Numbered from the stretch's first letter, positions 17,213-26,596 are shown. The stretch: DNA of 39,934 nucleotides from Baia soyae (GCF_004341445.1 NZ_SLXV01000007.1:56039-95972); one strand, 5' to 3'. The notes: generated by a model not told the origin, from the sequence alone. Translations and numbers: made by a program.

Positions 17213-17902
17213 CTATGAGGTTTGTACCCCATCCGATGCTTTTTTATTCTTCTGATTCTGAAGATATCCCCAAGCCAAAACACCAAGTACAGCTAATACT
17301 TGAACCCCGTAGCCACGCATAGAGCCTTCTGGGAAGTACGGTTTCATAAATTTCTCTCCTGTAAGCATCCCACCAGCTGTCCAAGCAACTACGCCAGCGC
17401 CCACATACAAGATCCATGGAAAACGATCCATCAAACGAAGGAAGATAGTACTTCCCCAAACAATAATCGGTATACTAATAACTAATCCTAAAATTACTAG
17501 TAGATAATCACCGTGAGCCACACCCGCCACTGCTATTACATTGTCCAAGCCCATTACTGTATCTGCGATGACAATTGTTTGAATTGCTTGAAATACCGTT
17601 TTCTTGGCTTCAATCTCATGACCTTTTCCGTCCACTAATAACTTGTATGCAATCCATAACAACAGAACGCCACCGACTAATAGTAGACCCGGGATTTTAA
17701 GCAACCATACTACTGCTGATGTCGCTACAATCCTCATGACAACTGCGCCTACAGTCCCCCAAAATATAACCGTTTTTTGTTGCTCTTTTGGAAGGTTTCT
17801 TGCTGCTAAACCAATGACAATTGCATTATCCCCTGCTAATACGAGGTCAATAATCACAATAGATATAAGTGCTGTTAGAAACTCAGTTGTAAAGAAATCC
17901 AT
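17213..17902 (-). CDS. TerC-family membrane protein (YkoY/YceF/YjbE type, Mn2+ export)
   Basis: A 229-residue integral membrane protein with about seven hydrophobic segments. The two TerC hallmarks with buried acidic residues are visible: LAGDNAIVIGLAARNLP (about 22-38) and DTVMGLDNVIAVAGVAHGD (about 113-131). TerC proteins of B. subtilis are linked to manganese export and to loading Mn2+ onto secreted enzymes. Here a manganese-sensing yybP-ykoY riboswitch and a terminator lie directly upstream, which strongly supports Mn2+ as substrate and expression when Mn2+ is high. The ATG at 17902 follows AAAGGAGAAGG. It is the first gene of the probable five-gene cluster down to 14758. Confidence 0.92.
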   Translation of the reverse strand: MDFFTTEFLTALISIVIIDLVLAGDNAIVIGLAARNLPKEQQKTVIFWGTVGAVVMRIVATSAVVWLLKIPGLLLVGGVLLLWIAYKLLVDGKGHEIEAKKTVFQAIQTIVIADTVMGLDNVIAVAGVAHGDYLLVILGLVISIPIIVWGSTIFLRLMDRFPWILYVGAGVVAWTAGGMLTGEKFMKPYFPEGSMRGYGVQVLAVLGVLAWGYLQNQKNKKASDGVQTS

Positions 17903-17944
17903 ATGAACCTTCTCCTTTTTTTAATTAAAATTACGTACCCACGA

Positions 17945-17993
17945 GAAAAGACCTTTATCCTACAAGGAAAAATTCCAAATAGGATAAAGGTCT
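17945..17993 (-). terminator. Terminator of the yybP-ykoY riboswitch
   Basis: Perfect 14-base arms, TAGGATAAAGGTCT in plus-strand reading at 17980-17993 and its complement at 17949-17962, followed on the minus strand by TTTTC. The 5' arm includes the CCTTTAT sequence that also forms the closing P1 stem of the aptamer, so the two structures exclude each other. This arrangement gives gene expression when the aptamer is stabilised by ligand. Confidence 0.9.
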
Positions 17994-18075
17994 TGCTAAC
18001 AACGGTTACGTTGCCAACAAAGCCGGGGAATTCTCCCGTAATGACGACTTTGCTGTAACAGCTACTCCCCTTTAT
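17984..18075 (-). ncRNA. yybP-ykoY manganese riboswitch (aptamer)
   Basis: On the minus strand the RNA has the conserved elements of the yybP-ykoY (Mn2+) class in order: GGGGAGTAGC, the GCAAAGTCGTCATTACGG loop, CCCCGGCTTTGTTGGCAA, ACCGTTGTTAGCAAGACC. P1 is formed by ATAAAGG (18075-18069) and CCTTTAT (17990-17984). The 3' P1 strand is also the 5' arm of a terminator, so Mn2+ binding should prevent termination and switch on the downstream TerC gene. Conservation is strong enough to be confident without a covariance search. Confidence 0.95.
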
Positions 18076-18105
18076 AACGTACATATAAGGTTTTTTGTTA
18101 CTTCA

Positions 18106-18135
18106 ATCATAATCGAGCAATCAAAATGCTGTCAA
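18106..18135 (-). promoter_or_regulatory. Sigma-A promoter for the riboswitch-TerC transcript
   Basis: On the minus strand a perfect -35 TTGACA (18135-18130), an 18-base spacer and -10 TATGAT (18111-18106). The predicted start lies about 25 bases before the riboswitch aptamer. Confidence 0.8.
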
Positions 18136-18170
18136 TGTGTAATTCTTGTAAAACATGACACGAAATTCTA

Positions 18171-18998
18171 TTAGTACAAACGCTTTTTCTTATTAGCTCT
18201 TTTTCTATCTTGAAACCCTTCGGGGTTTACTTTTTCCCGAGTAGCACTTGGCTCTTGTAGTTCCTTACTTTGAGAACGTTCTGGAGCAACCAGGGCCATT
18301 TTCACTGTCTCCATCGCTTCTACCACCGGGACCTGCATAGAGGAATCTAAACCTGTATCTTCCTCGGTAGAATCTACGCCTAGCAGATTTTGCTTATACA
18401 GTCGTCTCGTAATCGCTTTGGAATGAGTAGAAGACGATTGATCTTGATCCTGATCCAGCCCTAGCTCCGGTTTCACAACAGAATGGGCAGAAGTAGGTTC
18501 TTTTCTAGCAAAACGGCGACGTGCAAATGGTTGAGTTTGTGTTAGAAATTCTTCTTCATGATGATCATTCTGTATATTCTCTTTCCTGTCATCTTCCAGG
18601 AGGGTGTTTTGTGCATGTTGCTCTCTTCGACTTCTCCAAGAAGATGGCTGGCCAAATTCTGCTTTATCTACTTCTTTTTTCCTTACTAGTTTATGTTCAA
18701 TTAACGAGGATGGTACATGATCTTTGTTAGTAAATTCTTCCTGCTCCTCGTCTTCTTGCTCTGTCTCTGATAAGTACTGTGCTTGTTGGAGTTTCCGTTC
18801 GCGTCTACGGGTGCTTCGACGCACTTTTTCCACCGATATGCTTGATGTTTCGAACTGCTCATCTTCTGGGAAAAATTGATTCAGCTCTTCCAATTCCTTG
18901 GCACGCTTTTTCCCAATGATGATACTAACTCCAACGATAATAACAATTATGATTACGCCAAGACCAACCCAAAGCATTGGTCCGTTAAGAAAAGACAT
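18171..18998 (-). CDS. Single-pass membrane protein of unknown function
   Basis: A 275-residue protein with one N-terminal membrane segment (about 9-30, WVGLGVIIIVIIVGVSIII) and a long, very polar cytoplasmic part with alternating acidic and basic runs (VRRSTRRRERKLQQ, SETEQEDEEQEEF), probably largely disordered, ending in a basic KKKRLY tail. Topology and composition resemble septation ring regulator-like or EzrA/ZipA-like anchors only superficially; I see no family motif. The frame is open to 19019 but GGAGG 8 bases before the ATG at 18998 sets the start. It begins 20 bases after the enoyl-CoA hydratase stop, so it is probably in the same operon. Confidence 0.78.
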   Translation of the reverse strand: MSFLNGPMLWVGLGVIIIVIIVGVSIIIGKKRAKELEELNQFFPEDEQFETSSISVEKVRRSTRRRERKLQQAQYLSETEQEDEEQEEFTNKDHVPSSLIEHKLVRKKEVDKAEFGQPSSWRSRREQHAQNTLLEDDRKENIQNDHHEEEFLTQTQPFARRRFARKEPTSAHSVVKPELGLDQDQDQSSSTHSKAITRRLYKQNLLGVDSTEEDTGLDSSMQVPVVEAMETVKMALVAPERSQSKELQEPSATREKVNPEGFQDRKRANKKKRLY

Positions 18999-19018
18999 AA
19001 CGAAACCTCCATTGATCA

Positions 19019-19810
19019 TTAATTTCCTTTAAAATGAGGACGACGTTTTTCGATAAACGCATCCATCCCTTCCATCCGGTCCTGCGAGTGGAAAGTGAGT
19101 CCGAAATAGGAGGCCTCCATACGCAAACCATTCTTGAGGTCTACTTCCACACCATTATGAATGGCTTTCTTTATAAAATGAAGTGCCAGCGGAGCCTGTT
19201 TCGATAACTGGCCAGCTAGACGCTTCGCTTCATCCATTAATTGGTCAGCAGGTACAACTTTCTGTACAAGCCCTAATTGATACGCTTCTTGCGCAGAAAT
19301 ACGCTCTCCCGTCATACAGAGATATTTGGCATGATTACGTCCAATCGCACGAGCAAGACGTTGCGTGCCCCCATAGCCTGGGATTACACCTAGATTAATC
19401 TCTGGTTGTCCAAATGAAGCTTGATCTGATGCTAGTATCATATCTCCACACATAGCAAGTTCGCAACCTCCACCTAGAGCAAATCCATTAATTGCCATGA
19501 TAACCGGCTTTGTGAGATCCTCTATTTTTTGGAAGATAGCTTGCCCACGTAAAGCTTTCTGCTCCGCTTCAATCGATGTCTCGATTTGACGTAGCTCAGT
19601 AATATCTGCACCCGCTACAAAAGCTTTCTCGCCTGCACCGGTTATAATGACTGCGCGAACGGACTCTTCTTGCTGAATCCACGTAACAATCTGGTCTAAC
19701 TCCTCTAACAATTCCACATTAAGTGCATTTAATACTTTCGGACGATTTAAGGTGACCATTACCACACCATCTGATTGCTCTACCAATAAATGTTTATATG
19801 TTTCCATCAT
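19019..19810 (-). CDS. Enoyl-CoA hydratase/isomerase (crotonase) family protein
   Basis: A 263-residue crotonase-fold protein, full length for the family, which hydrates 2-enoyl-CoA thioesters in fatty acid or short-chain acyl-CoA breakdown. Oxyanion-hole segments AGEKAFVAGADITEL and NGFALGGGCELAMCGD are present, and both catalytic glutamates of the hydratases are kept: in GGGCELAM and in FGQPEINLGVIPGYGGTQRL. The longer frame reaches 19879, but AAGGGTGG 6 bases before the double ATG at 19810 gives the standard N terminus METYKHLLVEQ. Exact substrate is not readable; 3-hydroxybutyryl-CoA dehydratase is common for this subgroup. Confidence 0.92.
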   Translation of the reverse strand: MMETYKHLLVEQSDGVVMVTLNRPKVLNALNVELLEELDQIVTWIQQEESVRAVIITGAGEKAFVAGADITELRQIETSIEAEQKALRGQAIFQKIEDLTKPVIMAINGFALGGGCELAMCGDMILASDQASFGQPEINLGVIPGYGGTQRLARAIGRNHAKYLCMTGERISAQEAYQLGLVQKVVPADQLMDEAKRLAGQLSKQAPLALHFIKKAIHNGVEVDLKNGLRMEASYFGLTFHSQDRMEGMDAFIEKRRPHFKGN

Positions 19811-20026
19811 ATAAATCCACCCTTCTCCGTCTTTACCTATCATGCTTGATTCATCGCTTTCAAACAAGGGTTCTTTCAATTAGTTCAAGAAAGAGCAATA
19901 TTCTCCTGCTGAATTATACAAAACGAACTATTCATTCATAAAAATATAAAAATTGGAAAATGTTTTCATCTGTCCCACTACTGTGAACCTCCTATATTGT
20001 AACATTTCACTGGGAGAAATGAAATC

Positions 20027-20056
20027 AAAGCGACCGAATTGTAAATCGGTCGCTTT
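20027..20056 (-). terminator. Terminator after prfB
   Basis: Arms AAAGCGACCGA (20027-20037) and TCGGTCGCTTT (20046-20056) form an 11-pair stem with an 8-base loop, followed on the minus strand by a T-rich stretch (TTTGATTTCATTTC). It lies 14 bases after the prfB stop. Confidence 0.8.
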
Positions 20057-20069
20057 GCGTAAGTTAACA

Positions 20070-21171
20070 TTATTTCATTTTGCTACGTAGGTATCCTTCG
20101 ATAAAGGAGGTAATTTCTCCATCCATGACAGCTTGGACATTCCCCATCTCCACCGAGGTACGATGATCTTTTACCATGCTGTAGGGGTGGAATACATAAG
20201 AACGAATTTGGCTTCCCCATCCGATCTCTGCTTGCTCCCCCTTTATAGCATTCATCTCTTTTTGTTGCTCTTCTAGCTGTCTTTCATATAAACGCGCTTT
20301 CAGGATCTTCATCGCTCGTTCACGGTTCTTAATTTGCGAGCGTTCCGATTGACAAGTTACCACCACGTTGGTAGGAACATGCGTGATCCGAACAGCGGAG
20401 TCCGTTGTATTTACGTGCTGACCACCTGCCCCACTCGAGCGATAAGTGTCAATCTTGAGATCTTCTGTGCGAATCTCGATTTCAATATCATTATCTACCT
20501 CAGGCATTACATTACAAGAAGCAAAAGAGGTATGACGACGTCCAGAAGAGTCGAACGGACTAATCCGTACTAAGCGATGGACACCTTTTTCTGCTTTTAG
20601 ATAACCGTATGCGTTTACCCCTTTGATGAGTAAGGTAACACTTTTCACTCCTGCCTCATCTCCAGGCAGATAATCGAGGGTTTCCACTTTATATCCATTT
20701 CGTTCAGACCATCGTGTGTACATACGTAATAGCATCTCAGCCCAATCCTGAGACTCTGTGCCACCCGCTCCCGGATGTAACTCCAAGATGGCCGAATTTC
20801 GGTCATATGGCTCGCTCAGCATCATGTGAAGTTCAAAGGTATCGACATCTTTGACAAGTTGCTTAACTGCCTTCTTCTGTTCTTCTAACAAGTCTTCGTC
20901 TTGCTCTTCTACAATTAATTCCAACATCATATTTTGTTCTTCAAGCGCTTCATCGAGGGATGTGATTTGCTCCACTTGTTCCTTCAATGATTTCATCTCA
21001 TCGATTACTTTTTGAGCGGCTTGCTGGTCGTTCCAAAATGTAGGGTCTGTCATTTGTGTTTCTAGTTCTTGTAGTCTTGCTTTTTTCTGGTCTAAGTCAA
21101 AGAGACCCCCGAATGTCCGCCAGTCGTTTGGCTGTATTCTGGAGCTCGTGTCGGATTTCTGATAGATCCAA
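20070..21171 (-). CDS. prfB: Peptide chain release factor 2, with programmed +1 frameshift
   Basis: RF2 ends translation at UGA and UAA. The gene is split in two frames: codons 1-24 from TTG 21171 ([10 protein letters not shown]) read to an in-frame TGA at 21099-21097; the ribosome shifts +1 after CTT and continues at GAC, giving 366 residues, the usual length. The main part has the RF2 anticodon-like tripeptide SPF ([12 protein letters not shown]) and the catalytic GGQ loop ([14 protein letters not shown]). Coordinates are best written as 20070-21098 joined to 21100-21171 on the minus strand. Upstream GAGGTGAGAG acts as ribosome site. It lies after secA as in B. subtilis. The frameshift autoregulates RF2: low RF2 slows UGA termination and favours the shift. 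Confidence 0.96.
21096..21111 (-). promoter_or_regulatory. prfB +1 recoding site
   Basis: On the minus strand the site reads CGGGGGTCTCTTTGAC: an internal Shine-Dalgarno-like GGGGG, a 3-base spacer, the slippery CTT codon, and UGA followed by C, the weak stop context known for prfB. Reading resumes in the +1 frame at GAC. This matches the conserved bacterial RF2 frameshift signal. Confidence 0.95.
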
Positions 21172-21225
21172 AGCTCTCACCTCTTATGGTTGTGTCGATT
21201 AGTTTGTTCTGGGGCATGTATTCCC

Positions 21226-21231
21226 ATTATA
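21226..21231 (-). promoter_or_regulatory. Probable -10 element for prfB
   Basis: A consensus TATAAT on the minus strand about 55 bases before the prfB start and after the secA terminator. No good -35 is visible at 16-18 bases, so the promoter is tentative. Confidence 0.4.
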
Positions 21232-21273
21232 ACGTATATAAGCAAGAAAACCCATGACTCCAATAAGATAGGG

Positions 21274-21299
21274 AAAAGGTAGCACGGTGGCTACCTTTT
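21274..21299 (-). terminator. Terminator after secA
   Basis: Arms AAAAGGTAGC (21274-21283) and GCTACCTTTT (21290-21299) form a perfect 10-pair stem with a 6-base loop, 22 bases after the secA stop. The T tract is part of the stem and short, so some read-through into prfB is possible. Confidence 0.75.
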
Positions 21300-21320
21300 C
21301 TCTTGTTGGTTGGTTATAAG

Positions 21321-23861
21321 TTACTGTGGCTTTTTCATACAGCACTGTTTGTATTTCTTGCCGCTTCCACATGGGCAGAGGTCGTTACGGCCTGTTTTTT
21401 CCATGTTGCGGACAGGGCGTTTCTTTTTGGCTTGCTGGGAGCGTTCGGTGTCGTCGCCAGAGACTGCTTGCGCATTTACGACGATTTCGTTTGGCTCTAC
21501 TTCAATTACTTCGTCTTCTTCAATGACAGTTTTCATCATATACTTCGCTACTTCTTCTTGAATCTCAGCGGTGAGGGCTTCAAACATGGCGAAGCCTTCC
21601 ATTTGATAGCTACGAAGTGGGTTATCTTGGCCATAGGCACGAAGGTGAATCCCTTGACGCAATTGTTCCATCGCATCAATATGATCCATCCATTTGCGGT
21701 CTACTGTGCGCAGGATCACCACTTTTGAAAACTCTTGGAAACGATCATGACCGATTTCTTCGACACGTTGCTTATAGAATTTCTCAGCCTCTTCAGTAAG
21801 AATATCCATGATTTCTTGTGCCGTTTTATGCTCGAGATCGTCATCATCTAATGTATCATCTGGAAGCAAGTTACTATGGGCATAGTCGACAATTGCATCT
21901 AGATCCCATTCTTCCTCATCACTATCGGCTGTATGGATACTAACAACCCGCTCAATATCAGCCTTAATCATGTTAAGCACAACATCTTGTAGATCAGTCG
22001 AAGTTAAAATATCTTTCCGTTGTGTGTAGATAATTCCCCGTTGTTGGTTCATCACATCATCGTATTGAAGAACCCAACGACGTGTATCGAAGTTATTTCC
22101 TTCAACCTTCTTCTGAGCATTCTCTACAGCACGGCTAAACATGCCACCTTCAATCGGTTGATCTTCATCCATTCCCAGACGATTCATCAAACCTTCGATT
22201 CGCTCCGAACCGAAACGGCGCATTAAGTCATCAGAGAATGAAAGGAAGAATTGAGAGGTACCTGGATCTCCCTGACGCCCTGAACGACCGCGGAGCTGGT
22301 TATCAATCCGACGGCTTTCATGACGTTCTGTACCAATAATATGAAGGCCACCCAACTCACTTACACCTTCGCCTAGCTTGATGTCGGTACCACGGCCCGC
22401 CATATTGGTCGCAATGGTAACAGCGCCCATTTGACCTGCTTGTGCCACAATCTCAGCCTCTTGCGCATGGTTTTTCGCGTTAAGTACTTGATGCGCGATA
22501 CCACGTTTCTTTAGTAGACGGGAAAGCTTCTCGGAGTTCTCAATCGATACCGTTCCCACCAGTACAGGACGTCCTGTTTGGTGGCTCAGTGCAATTTCCT
22601 CAACAACAGCACGGAACTTAGCTTCTTCTGTCTTATAAAGAACATCATTTCTATCATCACGGATCATTGGACGGTTCGTAGGAATTTGGATAACATCCAT
22701 GTTGTAAATCTTGCGGAACTCCTCTTCCTCCGTCTTCGCAGTACCCGTCATACCGCCCAATTTATCGTACATCCGGAAATAGTTTTGGAGGGTAATCGTT
22801 GCTAGAGTCATGCTCTCTCTCTGTACTTCTAGGCCCTCTTTCGCCTCAATCGCTTGATGTAAGCCATCACTATAACGGCGACCTTGCATCAAACGCCCTG
22901 TGAATTCGTCAACGATGACCACTTCGCCCTCTTCAGTAACAACGTAATCTTGGTCACGTTTCATGATCACATGGGCTTTTAACGCCTGTTGAACATGGTG
23001 GTTTAAGGTAATGTGTTTCATGTCAAACAAGTTGTCAACACCTAAGAAAGACTCGACTTTCTTAACCCCATCATCCGTTAATGCCACTTGCTTCGTTTTA
23101 ATATCCATCGAATAATCTTCTTCATCACGAAGGCGTTTGATAATTTGGTCCGCAGTATAATACAAATCAGTCGCTTTCGCCGCTTGTCCACTAATAATAA
23201 GCGGAGTACGAGCTTCGTCGACTAAAATACTGTCAACCTCATCGACAATTGCGAAATTTAATTCGCGTTGCGATAAACTATCCACATCCGAAACCATGTT
23301 GTCACGCAGATAGTCGAAGCCAAACTCATTGTTCGTACCAAATGTGATATCAGCGGCATACGCCTCTCGCTTCTCTTCTGGGGACATAAATGGCAAATTA
23401 AGTCCAACTGTTAATCCTAGGAACTCAAACACTTGCCCCATCCACTCTTTATCACGTTGGGCCAAGTAATCGTTCACGGTAATGATATGAACCCCTTTGC
23501 CTGAAATCGCATTAAGATACGCAGGTAGAGTAGACACTAAGGTTTTCCCTTCCCCTGTCTTCATCTCTGCGATATCACCGTTGTGAATCACCATTCCACC
23601 GATTAATTGCACTTCGAAGTGACGCATGCCTAGCACACGTTTCCCTGCTTCACGCATAACAGCAAACGCTTCTATCAAAAGATCATCTAACGTTTCCCCG
23701 TCTTGATGACGTTTCTGGAATTCTGCCGTCTTTGCTTGCAATGCTTCATCACTTAATGCAATCATCTGTTCTTCCAGCTCATCAACCTGCTTAGCAAGCT
23801 GAAAATACTTTTTCAACTGTCGTTCAGTCGGATCTAAAAACTTCTTCAGCGCTTTAATCAT
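21321..23861 (-). CDS. secA: Preprotein translocase motor ATPase SecA
   Basis: SecA drives post-translational export of unfolded proteins through SecYEG using ATP. The 846-residue protein has all landmarks: N-terminal [19 protein letters not shown], Walker [12 protein letters not shown] near residue 105, DEAD-like box [20 protein letters not shown] near 210, helicase motif [13 protein letters not shown] near 490, the preprotein and helical scaffold regions, and the zinc-binding tail [13 protein letters not shown] that contacts SecB or ribosomes. GGAGGG lies 8 bases before the ATG. It is the classic housekeeping SecA (SecA1). Confidence 0.98.
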   Translation of the reverse strand: MIKALKKFLDPTERQLKKYFQLAKQVDELEEQMIALSDEALQAKTAEFQKRHQDGETLDDLLIEAFAVMREAGKRVLGMRHFEVQLIGGMVIHNGDIAEMKTGEGKTLVSTLPAYLNAISGKGVHIITVNDYLAQRDKEWMGQVFEFLGLTVGLNLPFMSPEEKREAYAADITFGTNNEFGFDYLRDNMVSDVDSLSQRELNFAIVDEVDSILVDEARTPLIISGQAAKATDLYYTADQIIKRLRDEEDYSMDIKTKQVALTDDGVKKVESFLGVDNLFDMKHITLNHHVQQALKAHVIMKRDQDYVVTEEGEVVIVDEFTGRLMQGRRYSDGLHQAIEAKEGLEVQRESMTLATITLQNYFRMYDKLGGMTGTAKTEEEEFRKIYNMDVIQIPTNRPMIRDDRNDVLYKTEEAKFRAVVEEIALSHQTGRPVLVGTVSIENSEKLSRLLKKRGIAHQVLNAKNHAQEAEIVAQAGQMGAVTIATNMAGRGTDIKLGEGVSELGGLHIIGTERHESRRIDNQLRGRSGRQGDPGTSQFFLSFSDDLMRRFGSERIEGLMNRLGMDEDQPIEGGMFSRAVENAQKKVEGNNFDTRRWVLQYDDVMNQQRGIIYTQRKDILTSTDLQDVVLNMIKADIERVVSIHTADSDEEEWDLDAIVDYAHSNLLPDDTLDDDDLEHKTAQEIMDILTEEAEKFYKQRVEEIGHDRFQEFSKVVILRTVDRKWMDHIDAMEQLRQGIHLRAYGQDNPLRSYQMEGFAMFEALTAEIQEEVAKYMMKTVIEEDEVIEVEPNEIVVNAQAVSGDDTERSQQAKKKRPVRNMEKTGRNDLCPCGSGKKYKQCCMKKPQ

Positions 23862-24074
23862 TTAAACACCCTCCAAGAGGTAGTCTCATACCGTTTTCAA
23901 CATACTATTATTTATTCTATCAAATAACATACCGTTTTTCACTTTAATCCTTTAACAAACAGCAAATAGAAAGAAAACCATCCGGATGATTCAATAGAGA
24001 GAACAGATGCCGAAAAATGTTCAACTCCCCTTTCTCCCTATGAATCCCCACCATGGCCCTAGTACGAATCACTC

Positions 24075-25301
24075 TTATTTCTCTTTCGATACCAATTTTT
24101 TCAAACGCAAGTAAAACGCATGAGCCAGCTTCTTACGATCCCCTTCACGGTCGATATAATCAAGACCGTTTGCGGCAATCTGTGCCTTTCGCTCCTTCGA
24201 ATATTGCCGTACCTGACCAATAGCAGTTGCTAGCCCTTCCGGATTCTCCGCACCAGCAAAAATCCCTACTTCGTTCTTCTCTACAATCTCGCGAACTTCC
24301 CCATCTACCGTGGATACGATGGGTTTTCCTAAGAAGGTATAGTCAAACAATTTATTGGGACGCGCACCGCGAAACACCTCGTTATCAGCTAGAGAAATGA
24401 TGCCACAATCGGCCGCATACGTGTAATCAAAGATTTCCGACTTCGCAACAGGATCTAGTAGATGCACATTCGTTAACCCTAATTCCTCACGGAGGCGAAC
24501 CAATTTCTCTTTTTCAGGCCCATCCCCGATCAATACAATCGACGTTCCTGGTTCGAGATGTTCTCCAGCGCGTACTACGTACTCCAAAGCATTTGCGGGT
24601 CCGTGTGCTCCCGTATAGACCGCCAAAAACTCATCTTCCGGAATTCCCATCCGCTTGCGAAACTCATCTCGTGTCTCCGGAGTAGGCTCCCATGAGCCGA
24701 GTATCACTCCATTAGGAATCAGTTCAATCTTGCATGGATCAATTCCCCGATCCATGATAAACGTACGTTGATGCTCAGTCAGAACGATAATCTGGTCCGC
24801 TTTTTGATACAGATGATTTTCCATCCAAGTCAAGATTCGAATAATATGTTTATTGTTAAGCCCGCCCATCTTGATCAAAGAATCGGGCCACAAATCCCGG
24901 ACTTCAAACACAAACGGAACTCGCTTTAGTGCCGCTAACATCCAGCCGGAAAAGGCCAAAAAGAGATGCGGCGAGGAAGCGATCAACACATCCGGGCGCT
25001 TCTTAAATAAGCCCTGCAAGAAAAATACAACCGCAAAGCTGGCCATATTAATCATTCGACGAAAATCGTTTACCTTATGCGGAAACGACCATAACCAGTT
25101 TAAGCACAAACCTTTTACAGGAGGGATCGCTTGTTTCTCTTCTTCTGTTACCCAACTACGACGCGGGTGAACAAAACGAGACATCCACAGATCCACCTCT
25201 GCTCCCTCTTCTTCCGCCCATTCTTTCGCTAGCTCATAGTGCCTTGTAATCCCTGCTATATTAGGGGGAACAGCATAATGATTCGCCAACCAAATCTTCA
25301 T
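24075..25301 (-). CDS. Glycosyltransferase family 4 (WbuB/Cap-type)
   Basis: A 408-residue GT-B glycosyltransferase that would move a sugar from a nucleotide donor to a surface-polysaccharide precursor. The N-terminal domain begins MKIWLANHYAVPPNIAGITRHYELAK and contains FEVRDLWPDSLIKMG, typical of WbuB/FnlB-like GT4 enzymes; the C-terminal donor domain has NGVILGSWEP, YTGAHGPANALEYVV, and GARPNKLFDYTFLGKPIVST, with the E of the EX7E region near VREIVEKNEVGIF. It follows the UDP-GlcNAc 2-epimerase gene by 46 bases, so an N-acetylmannosamine-type product may feed it or a related polymer. Acceptor and polymer are unknown. Neither gene is between secA and hpf in B. subtilis. Confidence 0.87.
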   Translation of the reverse strand: MKIWLANHYAVPPNIAGITRHYELAKEWAEEEGAEVDLWMSRFVHPRRSWVTEEEKQAIPPVKGLCLNWLWSFPHKVNDFRRMINMASFAVVFFLQGLFKKRPDVLIASSPHLFLAFSGWMLAALKRVPFVFEVRDLWPDSLIKMGGLNNKHIIRILTWMENHLYQKADQIIVLTEHQRTFIMDRGIDPCKIELIPNGVILGSWEPTPETRDEFRKRMGIPEDEFLAVYTGAHGPANALEYVVRAGEHLEPGTSIVLIGDGPEKEKLVRLREELGLTNVHLLDPVAKSEIFDYTYAADCGIISLADNEVFRGARPNKLFDYTFLGKPIVSTVDGEVREIVEKNEVGIFAGAENPEGLATAIGQVRQYSKERKAQIAANGLDYIDREGDRKKLAHAFYLRLKKLVSKEK

Positions 25302-25347
25302 CGCTCTTCACACTTCCTTGTAATAACGAAATCATTCTCGTCTCTCA

Positions 25348-26412
25348 TCACAGTTCTTTTTCTAAGATATCCACGATTTGCGTAGCGGTTGTCCCATCTC
25401 CAAATGCAGCCGGTACCTCTGAGAAGTCTACCGTGAACTGCTCTACCATCTCTAAAATCTGTGCCGAATTGGCTCCAACTAATACATTAGTTCCAAGCTC
25501 TACTGTCTCCGTCCATTCGGTTTCATCGCGCATCGTAATACAAGGAACTTGTGCAAAAAACGCTTCCTTTTGTACGCCACCCGAATCGGTTAAAATCTTG
25601 CTCGCATGCACCTCTAACTGCAACATATCCAAGTAACCCACAGGCGGAATGACTCGCACGTTCGGATTGGTAATCTGTAAGCCGAACTGCTCTAACTTTC
25701 CAACTGTACGTGGATGTAGCGGGAGAATCGCCGTCATCGTAAGCTCGTTCAGTGCTGACACGATCGCTCCCAGACGAGCCGGGTCATCTGTATTTTCGGC
25801 ACGATGCAAGGTAACCAATAGATACGATTTAGGAGTAATCGCTAACTCACTTAGTATATGAGATCGTTCCTCTGCTAACTTCCGATTAAAATTCACCACA
25901 TCTAGCATGACATCCCCTACGAGAGAAATCCCTTCGGTCACTCCTTCAGAGGATAGGTGCCTCACAGCCGTCTCAGTCGGACAAAATAACCAACGAGATA
26001 CATGGTCCGTAAGTACTCGGTTTATCTCTTCCGGCATGCGACGGTTAAAGCTTCTAAGTCCCGCTTCTACATGTGCTACTGGGATATGTAGCTTTGCCGC
26101 GGCAAGCGCTCCTGCCAGAGTGGAATTGGTATCTCCATATACGAGAAGTGCGTCCGGTTTCTCTTTCATCAACACTTCTTCGACTCTTGTTAACATCTCC
26201 CCTGTTTGTGCACCATGCGATTTCGAACCGACATGCAAATGGTATTCAGGATGAGGAATTTGCAGTTCTTCAAAGAAAATATCCGACATCGATTGATCAT
26301 AATGTTGTCCCGTGTGTACAAGAACTTCTTGTCCACGCGCACGGATTGCTCGTGAGACAGGAGCTGCTTTTACAAATTGCGGACGAGCTCCTACCACTGT
26401 TACTACCTTCAT
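25348..26412 (-). CDS. wecB: UDP-N-acetylglucosamine 2-epimerase (non-hydrolysing)
   Basis: Interconverts UDP-GlcNAc and UDP-ManNAc in the cytoplasm; the ManNAc is used for teichoic-acid linkage units and capsule-like polymers. The 354-residue protein has MKVVTVVGARPQFVKAAPVS, VHTGQHYD, VYGDTNSTLAGALAA, HVEAGLRSFNRRMPEEINR, LVTLHRAEN and the C-terminal TDSGGVQKEAFF, all landmarks of WecB/MnaA. Three ATG codons follow GGAGGA directly; the third (26412) has the right spacing. It is probably cotranscribed with the downstream glycosyltransferase. In B. subtilis the same function is provided by mnaA. Confidence 0.95.
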   Translation of the reverse strand: MKVVTVVGARPQFVKAAPVSRAIRARGQEVLVHTGQHYDQSMSDIFFEELQIPHPEYHLHVGSKSHGAQTGEMLTRVEEVLMKEKPDALLVYGDTNSTLAGALAAAKLHIPVAHVEAGLRSFNRRMPEEINRVLTDHVSRWLFCPTETAVRHLSSEGVTEGISLVGDVMLDVVNFNRKLAEERSHILSELAITPKSYLLVTLHRAENTDDPARLGAIVSALNELTMTAILPLHPRTVGKLEQFGLQITNPNVRVIPPVGYLDMLQLEVHASKILTDSGGVQKEAFFAQVPCITMRDETEWTETVELGTNVLVGANSAQILEMVEQFTVDFSEVPAAFGDGTTATQIVDILEKEL

Positions 26413-26504
26413 CATCATTCCTCCAACGACCTAGAGCATAGTGTATGATGCCTATCTTAACACAGAACCCATTCCACTCTAAACCATCCAGACTAATCTG
26501 ACAT

Positions 26505-26555
26505 AAAACAGACGAAAGGCTAATGAGTACAACCCATTAGCCTTTCGTCTGTTTT
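26505..26555 (-). terminator. Strong terminator after hpf
   Basis: Arms of 21 bases (26505-26525 and 26535-26555) pair perfectly around a 9-base loop, with A/T runs at both ends so that a T run follows the stem in either direction. It lies 42 bases after the hpf stop and separates hpf from wecB. Confidence 0.92.
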
Positions 26556-26596
26556 ACCATTCATTCTTTTATATCATCAATTCATTATCCAGCATC

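Noticed and set aside
21096-21171. Apparent frameshift at the start of the RF2 gene
   Set aside because: It is the conserved programmed +1 frameshift of prfB (GGGGG, CTT, TGA-C), not a mutation.
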